From assembly GCA_963789785.1 (NCBI GenBank), contig CAWBNC010000011.1, positions 186,001 to 250,000 of the forward strand: a DNA stretch of 64,000 nucleotides. Reading direction: 5' to 3'. This DNA comes from JAEULH01 sp963789785 (GTDB lineage Bacteria; Pseudomonadota; Alphaproteobacteria; Rhodospirillales; Defluviicoccaceae). A program made the translations under genes and the position numbers. Below the pieces are notes generated by a model. The model had not been told where the DNA came from and did not search any database. It saw only the letters and a program-made list of their open reading frames with translations. This document shows positions 9,252-16,472 of this stretch, piece after piece. Numbering within the stretch: the first letter of the stretch is position 1; every line of letters begins with the position of its first letter.

Positions 9252-11042
9252 TTACGACAGGGGCCAGTAGAGGGGGATTACAAACGTGGCTGTCAGCCAG
9301 AGGATGACGCTCAGCGGCAGCCCGATCTTGACGAAATCGATAAAGCGGTAGCCGCCGGCTGTATATACGAAAGTGTTGGTCTGGTAGCCGATGGGCGTCG
9401 CGAAGCTGGCGCTGGCGGCGAACATCACGGCGACGACAAACGGCCGCGGATCGACTGCGAGATCTTCGGCAAGTCCGATTGCGATCGGCGTGAACAGGAT
9501 GGCGGTGGCGTTGTTGCTCATGACCGCGGTCAGGATCGAGGTGATCAGGTAGAGGATCGAGAGCACCGCGGTCGGCCCCAGCCCCGAAACGAGATGGGTG
9601 ATTTCGTTGACGAGAAGCTCCGCGGCGCCGGTCGTTTCCATGGCTTTTCCGACCGCGAGCATGCCGAAGATCAGCATGAGCAGGTGCCACTGGATGGCCT
9701 CGTACGCTTCCTCGACGTCGAGGCAGCCGAATGCAATGACCGCCGTCGCTCCCATGAGGGCGAGCGCCGCGATCGGCAGAACCTCGATCGAGGCGAGGAC
9801 CATGAGGATGATGAGGGCGGCGACGGCGATCGGAGCCTTGTCACGGCGGAACGGTCGGGCGTGCGGCTCCGTCAGGTTGACCAGCTCGTGCGTGTCGAAC
9901 AGCCGGCGCAGACCATCGCGCGGCCCTTCCAGCAACAGGGTGTCGCCGAAAGCGAGGCGGACCTCGTCGAACGCGCGATGCAGCACCTCGTTCTGACGGT
10001 GGATGGCGAGGATGTAGACACCGTAGAGCCGGCGCAGGTTGAGGTCGGCGACGCGCTGGCCGACGAACCGCGAACGCGGGCTGACGATACCCTCCATGAG
10101 CTGGGCATTGCGGCTGCGGATCGGTTCGAGCGCCGGATTCTCCTCGGTGCCAAAGACGACGCTGCCGGCCTCGCGCAGGCCGACCATGTCGGCGGCGTTC
10201 GTGCGGAAGATCAGCCGGTCGCCGGCGCGCAGAACCGGCTCGCCGTGCTCATGGCTGAAGGAGGATCCGTTGCGGATGAGATCGATGACGTGCAGCCCGC
10301 GCTTCTGCGTCAGACCCGCTTCGGCGAAGGTCTTGCCGATGAGCGCCGAGCCGTGAGGGACCAGCGCCTCGCTCAGGAACTGGCGGCGCGACATATCCGG
10401 CATGCTCTCGCCAATGGTCTTGCGGTCCGGCAGCAGCCACGGTCCGACGATGACGAGGTAGGCGATGCCGATCACCGCCATGACCAGGCCCGGAATGGTG
10501 ATCTCGAACATGCTGTACCCGGGCATTCCGTGAGCCTGGGCGACACCGTCGACGAGGAGGTTGGTCGAGGTTCCGATCAGGGTGCAGGTTCCGCCTAAGA
10601 TGCTGGCGAAGGAGAGCGGAATCAGCAGCTTCGACGGCGCGATCCTGAGCGTGTGCGAGACCGCGATCATTACCGGAGTGAGAATGACAACCACCGGTGT
10701 GTTGTTCATGAAAGCAGAGAGGAAAGCCACCGAAGTCGCCATCGCGCCGATGGCGATCAACGGCGAGCGCCATGGCACCCGCGAGAGGGCGTCGCCCATG
10801 AGCTCGATGACGCCGGTTCGCTCCAGCGAGGCGCTCAGGACAAGCATGCAGGCGATCGTGATCGGGGCGCTGTTGCTGAAGACTGTCAGGACGTCTCCGG
10901 TCTTCAGGACGCCAATCGAAAGCAGGACCGCGACGGCCGAGAGCGCGACAATGTCGGCCGGCAACGTTTCGCGGACAAAGCCGAAGAAAACGATCACGAC
11001 CATCGCGAGGACGATGACGATCTGGAGCGTTTCCCAGCTCAA
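9252..11042 (-). CDS. SLC13-type permease with TrkA-C domains, copy 2
   Basis: Intact tandem paralogue of the gene at 7351-9121, about 596 residues, with the same layout: FMNNTPVVVILTPVM, GGTCTLIGTSTNLLVDG, two RCK_C domains (QFLSEALVPHGSALIGKTF and VGQRVADLNLRRLYG), VMSNNATAILFTPIA and ATPIGYQTNTFVYTAGGYR. I place the start at TTG 11042 (reading LSWETLQIVIVL) because it aligns with the ATG of the sister gene and has GAGGGA upstream. An ATG at 11084 in the same frame would add 14 arginine-rich residues. The 130-bp gap to the sister gene suggests co-transcription. Confidence 0.88.
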   Translation of the reverse strand: MSWETLQIVIVLAMVVIVFFGFVRETLPADIVALSAVAVLLSIGVLKTGDVLTVFSNSAPITIACMLVLSASLERTGVIELMGDALSRVPWRSPLIAIGAMATSVAFLSAFMNNTPVVVILTPVMIAVSHTLRIAPSKLLIPLSFASILGGTCTLIGTSTNLLVDGVAQAHGMPGYSMFEITIPGLVMAVIGIAYLVIVGPWLLPDRKTIGESMPDMSRRQFLSEALVPHGSALIGKTFAEAGLTQKRGLHVIDLIRNGSSFSHEHGEPVLRAGDRLIFRTNAADMVGLREAGSVVFGTEENPALEPIRSRNAQLMEGIVSPRSRFVGQRVADLNLRRLYGVYILAIHRQNEVLHRAFDEVRLAFGDTLLLEGPRDGLRRLFDTHELVNLTEPHARPFRRDKAPIAVAALIILMVLASIEVLPIAALALMGATAVIAFGCLDVEEAYEAIQWHLLMLIFGMLAVGKAMETTGAAELLVNEITHLVSGLGPTAVLSILYLITSILTAVMSNNATAILFTPIAIGLAEDLAVDPRPFVVAVMFAASASFATPIGYQTNTFVYTAGGYRFIDFVKIGLPLSVILWLTATFVIPLYWPLS

Positions 11043-11409
11043 AGCGAGATCCCTCAGTCGATGGCGCGCCCGGCAGCAGCGCAATGAGACGCGCCGGCAT
11101 GTTGTGCGGTAGGCCCCTGGCCCGGACGCCTAAAGTGGGCATCCTGCCATGAGCCGCCGGGTACGGCCCGGTCGACCCAAGGAGCGGGAAGGTAACGGAG
11201 CGTGCCGACGTGCGCAAAGCCGAAAGACGATCCAGCGACTCAGCATCCGGTTGCGGACGGTGTGGCGAACCCGGTCTCGTGTGACGTTCAGGTTCTCTTG
11301 TCTGTGCGCCCGTTGACACCACTTCCAGGGCAACCCATCATTTCGCCAATCCTGCTGCCGCGGCGCTCGTCGTTGCGGCCAGCGGCCAGCCCAGTCGAGT
11401 GTCCGGTGC
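11043..11409. other. Intergenic region, divergent
   Basis: About 370 bases between the minus-strand transporter and threonine aldolase. It must hold both promoters. Short open frames here have no recognisable protein features and no ribosome binding site; I see no repeat or terminator. Confidence 0.5.
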
Positions 11410-12471
11410 ATGATCGACCTGCGTAGCGATACCGTCACCCGGCCGACGCCGGCGATGCGGGCGGTCATGGCCGCAGCCGACGTGGGTGACGACGTCTACG
11501 CCGACGATCCCACCGTGAGTGCGCTGGAAAAGCGGACCGCCGAACTGCTCGGCTGCGACGCGGCCGTCTACATGCCGTCGGGGACGATGACGAACCAGGT
11601 AGCGCTGCGCACGCATACCGAACCCGGCGATGCGATCGTGTGTCACGCCCAGGCCCATATCGCCATCCTCGAGCGCGGCGCGCCGGCCGCCCTGTCGGGC
11701 CTGAGCATCATTTCGTTGCCGGGCGCGGGCGGCGTGTTCGCCGCCGCCGATCTCGACGCGGCGGTGCCCTCGAAGCATCCGTTCATTCCCACGGTCCAGG
11801 CGCCGCCACGACTGGTCTGCATCGAGAACACCCACAATGTCGGCGGCGGAACGATCTGGCCGCCGGAAATCCTGCGCGAGGTCGTCGCGACCGCGCGTCG
11901 TCTCGGCCTGCGCCTGCACCTGGACGGCGCGAGGCTTTGGAACGCCGCGGCTGCGACGGGAATGAGCGAAGCCGAGCTGGCCGCGGGCTTCGACAGCGTC
12001 AGCGTCTGTTTCTCGAAGGGGCTTGGCGCGCCGGTAGGCTCCGCATTGGCCGGCAGCGCCGCCTTCGTCGCGCGCGCCCGGCGGTTCAGGGCCCTTTTCG
12101 GCGGCGGCCTTCGTCAGGCCGGGATTATTGCCGCCGGCGCTCTTTACGCTCTGGATCATCATCGCCGGCGGCTGGCCGAGGATCATGCCAATGCCCGACG
12201 ACTGGCGCTCGGTCTCGCCGGCATCGACGGCATCGCGATCGACGCCGCGGGCATCGTCACCAACATCGTCCGCTTCCGGATCGAGACCATGACCGCCGGA
12301 GAATTCGTCGATCGCTGTCATGCCGCCGGCGTTTTTATGCTGCCGAGCGGCAGCAATGGCGTGCGTGCGCTCACCCATCTCGACATCGGTGCGGCCGACG
12401 TCGACATCGCCGTCGGCCGGATCGCCGCTGTCATGTTGGAGGCCGGGCGCATGGCGGAGGCCATGCCATGA
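11410..12471 (+). CDS. ltaE: Low-specificity L-threonine aldolase
   Basis: A PLP-dependent enzyme of 353 residues that splits threonine or allo-threonine into glycine and acetaldehyde. Family hallmarks: MIDLRSDTVTRPTPAMRAVM at the start, VGDDVYADDPTV, YMPSGTMTNQVAL (phosphate-binding region), CIENTHNVGGG, HLDGARLWNAA, and SVCFSKGLGAPVGS with the PLP lysine at residue 203. The length is normal for the family. Its last bases overlap the lipid-kinase gene (ATGA), so the two are translationally coupled, although no functional link is obvious. Confidence 0.93.
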   Translation: MIDLRSDTVTRPTPAMRAVMAAADVGDDVYADDPTVSALEKRTAELLGCDAAVYMPSGTMTNQVALRTHTEPGDAIVCHAQAHIAILERGAPAALSGLSIISLPGAGGVFAAADLDAAVPSKHPFIPTVQAPPRLVCIENTHNVGGGTIWPPEILREVVATARRLGLRLHLDGARLWNAAAATGMSEAELAAGFDSVSVCFSKGLGAPVGSALAGSAAFVARARRFRALFGGGLRQAGIIAAGALYALDHHRRRLAEDHANARRLALGLAGIDGIAIDAAGIVTNIVRFRIETMTAGEFVDRCHAAGVFMLPSGSNGVRALTHLDIGAADVDIAVGRIAAVMLEAGRMAEAMP

Positions 12472-13337
12472 GCCGTCGGGCGCTTCTTCTGGTCAACCGC
12501 AAGGGCGCGAGCAGCCACGCAAATATCGACCAGGGCCTGAAGGTGCTGGAAGATGCGGGCATCGAGGTCTCGGCTCACTTTTGCCGAAAACCGGACCGCA
12601 TCCCCGAGTTGATCCGCGCCGACCACGGCCGTGCCGACATGATCATCATCGGCGGCGGCGACGGCACCTTGTCGATGTCTGTCGGGGCGGTGATGGAATC
12701 AGGCCTGCCGCTCGGGATCCTGCCCATGGGCAATGCCAACGATCTGGCCCGCACTCTGGCGCTCCCAACGAAGATAACCGAGGCCTGCTCGGTCATCGGC
12801 GGCGGCCGGATCCAGCGCATCGACGTTGGCGAGGTCAACGCCACGCACTTTCTCAACGTCGCCTCGATCGGGCTTAGTGTGGACATCGCCCAGCGGCTGA
12901 CGCGGCAGCAGAAGCGCCGCTGGGGCGTCCTCGCCTACATCGGCAACGCTTGGGAAGCGCTGCACTCGGCGTCGTCCTTCACCGCCCGCATCGAGTGCGA
13001 CGGCGCCAGCCTCGAAATCCAGAGCATTCAGATCGCCGTCGGCAACGGGCGTTTCTACGGCGGCGGGATGACGATCGCCGACGACGCCACAATTGACGAT
13101 CGCCGCCTCCACCTCTATGCCATCGAGCGGCAGCGCTGGTGGCGGCTGGCCGCGTGCCTGCCGGCGCTGCGGTGGGGAAAGCAGAAGTTCGTCGACGGCG
13201 TTCACACACTCTCCGGACAGGCCATCCGGATCGAGACGGATAAACCCATGCCCATCAACGTCGATGGCGAGGTGGTCGCGGAAACGCCGGCGGATTTCCG
13301 CGTCATCGCCGCAGCGCTTCCCGTTTTCGTTCCCTAG
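12468..13337 (+). CDS. YegS/BmrU-type lipid kinase
   Basis: A 289-residue member of the diacylglycerol-kinase catalytic family. Visible motifs: LLVNRKGASS at the N-terminus, MIIIGGGDGTLSMSVGAV (nucleotide-binding GGDGT), LGILPMGNANDLARTLALP, a central NVASIGLSVDIA, and the C-terminal PMPINVDGEVV common to YegS-like kinases. Such proteins phosphorylate a lipid on the cytoplasmic membrane face. It starts inside the stop of ltaE (ATGA overlap). A run of T (GTTTTTCTTTT) about 50 bases past the stop could mark transcription end, but no strong hairpin is visible. Confidence 0.88.
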   Translation: MSRRALLLVNRKGASSHANIDQGLKVLEDAGIEVSAHFCRKPDRIPELIRADHGRADMIIIGGGDGTLSMSVGAVMESGLPLGILPMGNANDLARTLALPTKITEACSVIGGGRIQRIDVGEVNATHFLNVASIGLSVDIAQRLTRQQKRRWGVLAYIGNAWEALHSASSFTARIECDGASLEIQSIQIAVGNGRFYGGGMTIADDATIDDRRLHLYAIERQRWWRLAACLPALRWGKQKFVDGVHTLSGQAIRIETDKPMPINVDGEVVAETPADFRVIAAALPVFVP

Positions 13338-13521
13338 AACGCCCCGCGCTGAGCTCGTGGCGGTCGTCGGCGCCGTAACGGCCGTCCCGTTTTTCTTTTG
13401 TATGACAGTCCCGCCGCCTGCCTTATATCATTGAGATACAACATGGGGTCGCTGCTCGCGAGAGGGTGAAGGTTTTGCGTTGCCTGCGCGTCCTGCGAAG
13501 ATGGTATGGGGAGGAAATACG

Positions 13522-13704
13522 ATGACGAATGCACAGGTCGCGGCCCAACTTTTGCGGGAGGCCGCCGAGTTTTACCACACGCTGGGCGGTAGCAGCCCCG
13601 ACTTAAAGGATCGCATGGAGGAGTTCGGAACGCTCTACAAGGAGGTCGCCGTCCTTCTCGACACCGACCCGCAGGGGACCCTGGCGGACAATTCTCGCGG
13701 CTGA
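13522..13704 (+). CDS. Small conserved protein, paralogue 1
   Basis: A 60-residue, probably all-helical cytosolic protein starting at an ATG with a strong GGGGAGGA site upstream. Core: VAAQLLREAAEFYHTLG, then RMEEFGTLYKEVAVLLDTDPQGT. The next gene encodes a clear paralogue with the same layout. I recall similar short proteins in Rhodospirillales and related alphaproteobacteria, but their function is not known to me. No domain, membrane segment or catalytic motif is visible. Confidence 0.75.
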   Translation: MTNAQVAAQLLREAAEFYHTLGGSSPDLKDRMEEFGTLYKEVAVLLDTDPQGTLADNSRG

Positions 13705-13849
13705 TCCGCAATGACGGGGCGCGGTCCCGTTCCGCCGCCGCATGTGGCTCTGCTGTTGACCGCCGGCGAGGATATCGGTCACCCTTGACGACCGGGCAGG
13801 CCGGCGGAGACGGATGGGGCCCATGATTTGCAGGATACGGAGGCTATCT

Positions 13850-14050
13850 TTGAAAACGAATGCTGATCTGGCGGCGCGGCTTCTGCGCGAGGCCGCGTTC
13901 ATTTATCGCACACTCGGGCAGGGTGAAAATGCGGATCGCCGGCGGATGATGGAGTTTGCCGACCTCTACGAAAAGGTCGCTGACCAACTCGAGCGCGATC
14001 CGCGCGGATCTTTCGTCCCGACGACCGAATCCGCCAGCACTGGGAGCTGA
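13850..14050 (+). CDS. Small conserved protein, paralogue 2 (TTG start)
   Basis: A 66-residue protein paralogous to 13522-13704: TNADLAARLLREAAFIYRTLG, then MMEFADLYEKVADQLERDPRGS. I choose TTG 13850 because GGAGG lies 6 bases upstream and the protein then starts at the point matching its sister (LKTNADLAA versus MTNAQVAA). An upstream in-frame codon at 13814 would add 12 residues that do not resemble the sister. A dispersed repeat begins 26 bases after the stop. Confidence 0.72.
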   Translation: MKTNADLAARLLREAAFIYRTLGQGENADRRRMMEFADLYEKVADQLERDPRGSFVPTTESASTGS

Positions 14051-14075
14051 CGGTCAACGGCGGTCGCCACAACAC

Positions 14076-14180
14076 TAGATCAACCTGCACTCGGACAGAA
14101 TCATCCGAAAGCAGAAAGTTTATCGGTTACAAGAAGATAGAGCATCTTCCCAATGCCCATCCGGGCGCAGGATGCTCTAA
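14076..14180. repeat. Dispersed intergenic repeat, copy 1
   Basis: About 105 bases starting TAGATCAACCTG and ending GCAGGATGCTCTA, matching the element at 59268-59372 along its length, with the end alone at 44954-44994. It contains a perfect 9-base inverted repeat TAGAGCATC / GATGCTCTA spaced by about 24 bases, so either strand can form a hairpin. The TAG on the minus strand of its right end is the stop codon of the MFS gene, so the element abuts the coding sequence exactly and may act as its terminator. Confidence 0.75.
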
Positions 14181-15469
14181 TCCTTGGTCGTCGGTCCAGG
14201 CACGGCAGTCGCCGGATCCGGGCGGGTTTCGCTCATCGCTGTCAGGACAAGCAGGACAGCGAGCATGCCGACAGCTCCAAGGCCGAGGAAGGCGAACGCC
14301 TCGCCAAATGTATCGGCCATGAATCCCGCGATGGTCGTGCTCAAGGTCGCACCGATGCCAACTGAGAAGCCCACAAAACCGAGCGACAGGTTGAGGTGAC
14401 CCGTTCGCGCGGCAATGTCGGTGGTGATCAGCGGCATCATCACCCCGAAGCAGGCGGCGGCGATGCCGTCGAGGGCCTGAACCAGAACCACCCATGACGG
14501 ATCGGTGATCAGCGCCAGCAGGACGCCCCGGATCGGGAGGATGGAAAAACCGACCAGCAGGACGATCTTGCGCCCGCGCACTTCAGCCATGCGGCCCACT
14601 GTGGGCGAAATAAGCGCGACGACGATCTGCGGGATGACGATGCAGGCTGCGATCAGCAGGCTTGCCTCCGCGCTTGCCCGCTTGGTGATCGCGCCGCTGG
14701 CGAGCGGGAGCATCGCGGCATTGGCGAAGGTGAACAGCGTCGCGCAGCCCGCGAAAATGAGCAATCGGCGATCGCTTAGCGCCTGAACCATTTCGCGAAG
14801 GCGGAGCTTTTTGCCGCCATCCTGACGCGGCCGCGGCAGCGCCTTCGATCGGCGATCGGCGACGCCGGCAAGGGGCACCAGTGCGGCCACCGCAGGAAAC
14901 GTCAGGATCGCCGTCAGGTAGAACACCGCGCGTTCCGATACATAGTACCCGCACGCGCCCATCAGGGCCGCGCCGATGCCGCTGCCGATGGCGGCAAAGC
15001 GGGCGTTGCGCCCCAGGCGCGTGCCGAGCGCCGCCTGACCGGCGACCGCGAGGCTCATGGCAACGATCGCCGGGCCAAGAGTGCAACTCGAAAACGCGTG
15101 CAGGATCTGGCCGAGATAGACGAAGAGCGGGATGGGCTGGATTGTGAACAGCAGGGCGCTCGCGGTGAAGGCGAGGATGCTGAAAACGGCGACGCGGGTC
15201 TTGCGCCGCACCGCATCCACGAGCGCGCCCGCCGGCACCTGGCTTGCCATCGCCGTGACCGTGCCGATGCTGAGCGCTACGCCGATGGATGTTTGGGTCC
15301 AGCCGGCCGTGGTCAGATAGACGGCGAGGAACGGGCCGAAACCCGTCTGGACGTTAGCGACAAAGAGGTTGAGCCAGTCGAGGCCGGACCCGGCCTTGCG
15401 CACTGCCCGCTTGCGTCTCTCCGACTTCCCGGCCCCAACCGGACTTGTGGAGCGTTCATTGTCGCGCAT
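14177..15469 (-). CDS. Major facilitator superfamily transporter
   Basis: A 430-residue permease with about 12 hydrophobic segments and a cytoplasmic arginine/lysine-rich lead (SERRKRAVRKAGSG). The first helix holds LFVANVQTGFGPFLAVYL and loop 2-3 holds the MFS signature region GALVDAVRRKTRVAV; a second copy lies near GRMAEVRGRKIVLL. The overall look is that of drug-efflux-like MFS proteins. The ATG 15469 lies inside the end of the PRC-barrel gene (14-base overlap), so translation is probably coupled. The stop codon lies in the dispersed repeat. The substrate is unknown; with an ABC exporter in the same operon, an export role is plausible. Confidence 0.85.
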   Translation of the reverse strand: MRDNERSTSPVGAGKSERRKRAVRKAGSGLDWLNLFVANVQTGFGPFLAVYLTTAGWTQTSIGVALSIGTVTAMASQVPAGALVDAVRRKTRVAVFSILAFTASALLFTIQPIPLFVYLGQILHAFSSCTLGPAIVAMSLAVAGQAALGTRLGRNARFAAIGSGIGAALMGACGYYVSERAVFYLTAILTFPAVAALVPLAGVADRRSKALPRPRQDGGKKLRLREMVQALSDRRLLIFAGCATLFTFANAAMLPLASGAITKRASAEASLLIAACIVIPQIVVALISPTVGRMAEVRGRKIVLLVGFSILPIRGVLLALITDPSWVVLVQALDGIAAACFGVMMPLITTDIAARTGHLNLSLGFVGFSVGIGATLSTTIAGFMADTFGEAFAFLGLGAVGMLAVLLVLTAMSETRPDPATAVPGPTTKD

Positions 15470-16472
15470 TGGGCGGGGTCGCCGGGAGTGACGGCGCCGA
15501 AGGCGCGCCGGGATCTTCGGCGGGAGGCAGGTCGCCTGCCGGTCCAGTCGGCGAAGGCCCACCTTCGGGCGGTTTCATCTCGGGCAGCGGGCTGACCGAG
15601 GGCGGCGTCTCTGCCGGTGGACTGGTCGCAGGGGGGGCTTCTGCCGGTGGGCTGACCGAGGGCGGCGTCTCTGCCGGTGAATTGGTCGTAGACGGCGTGT
15701 CTGTCGGTGGACTTGGCCTTGGCAGAGATGGCCTCGGCTGTGGTGAGCCCGGCTGGCGAGGCGCCTCTGATTCCTCTTGCTGCGCGGGATTAGGAACAGC
15801 GTCGTCTTCTCCCAGTTTCCGGCCCGCCTTGTTGCTGTCGCCCGCTGCAGTCGGTGCACCTGCCTGAGCCGGAGGCGACGCATCGATCGCGGGCGTTCCT
15901 ACCGGCGGAGGTGCGTTCTCCGGGGGCGGGGGAGGCTCCGGCGGCGCAACGATAACGCCGGTATCGCTATCGAACGAGCGGTACTCGGGTGCGGCGGCGA
16001 TGGACTCGCCGGTGACGTCAAGAAGGATTGGCGCATACTGGTCGCCCGGGCGAAACTGAAGCAGGCCCCAGTCGACGGCGATCTTGCGGTTGCCAACGCC
16101 GAGAAAGCCGCCGAAATCGATCACCGCCGCGCGCGGCGTGCCGACGTCGTCGATCAGGACATCCACGACCATGCCGATGTCCTCGCCGGCCGCGCCGATG
16201 ACGCGCTTACCGAGAATGCCGGCCGCTTCGTGCGAGGGTATGGTTCGAAGGTGCGTGAACGGTTCGCCGGCAGCCGGCTCCTTCGCGACTTCGGGAACCG
16301 GGGGGGCCGCGCCGTTTGCATGGGAACCGTCCTGGGGTGGGGACGGCGCCGGCGGCTCTCCTACGGTGGTGTCGATGCCGCCCTCGCCCCGGCCGGTGCA
16401 GGGCGCACCGACCAGAAGAGTGGCGAAGAGGAGCGATACGCAGAAACGGGCAGCCGCGGCCCGTCTATTCAT
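15456..16472 (-). CDS. Exported PRC-barrel protein with proline-rich repetitive tail
   Basis: A 338-residue protein. A secretory signal (MNRRAAAARFCVSLLFATLLVGAPC, perhaps a lipobox at the cysteine) is followed by a PRC-barrel domain (about residues 75-145: TIPSHEAAGILGKRVIGA, DIGMVVDVLIDDVG, AAVIDFGGFLGVGNRKIAVDW). The long tail is rich in Pro, Ser, Glu and Ala, with repeats such as AETPPSVSPPAE. The ATG overlaps the ABC-exporter stop (TATGAATAG) and its own stop overlaps the MFS start. PRC barrels bind protein or RNA partners; here an envelope adaptor between the two transporters is a guess. Confidence 0.8.
   Translation of the reverse strand: MNRRAAAARFCVSLLFATLLVGAPCTGRGEGGIDTTVGEPPAPSPPQDGSHANGAAPPVPEVAKEPAAGEPFTHLRTIPSHEAAGILGKRVIGAAGEDIGMVVDVLIDDVGTPRAAVIDFGGFLGVGNRKIAVDWGLLQFRPGDQYAPILLDVTGESIAAAPEYRSFDSDTGVIVAPPEPPPPPENAPPPVGTPAIDASPPAQAGAPTAAGDSNKAGRKLGEDDAVPNPAQQEESEAPRQPGSPQPRPSLPRPSPPTDTPSTTNSPAETPPSVSPPAEAPPATSPPAETPPSVSPLPEMKPPEGGPSPTGPAGDLPPAEDPGAPSAPSLPATPPNARQ
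15589..15708. repeat. Tandem repeat in the PRC-barrel tail
   Basis: Two 60-base units, each built of two related 30-base halves. Each unit begins GGGCTGACCGAGGGCGGCGT on the plus strand, and the halves differ by a few bases. It encodes the repeated Pro/Ser/Glu segment of the tail. The unit length is a multiple of 3, so copy-number change would keep frame. Confidence 0.75.

Noticed and set aside
9240..10598. A 452-codon plus-strand frame antisense to the second SLC13 gene
   Set aside because: It mirrors the transporter in another frame and reads as charged low-complexity sequence.
11130..11468. A minus-strand frame of 112 codons between the transporter and ltaE
   Set aside because: It overlaps the ltaE start on the other strand and is arginine-rich without features.
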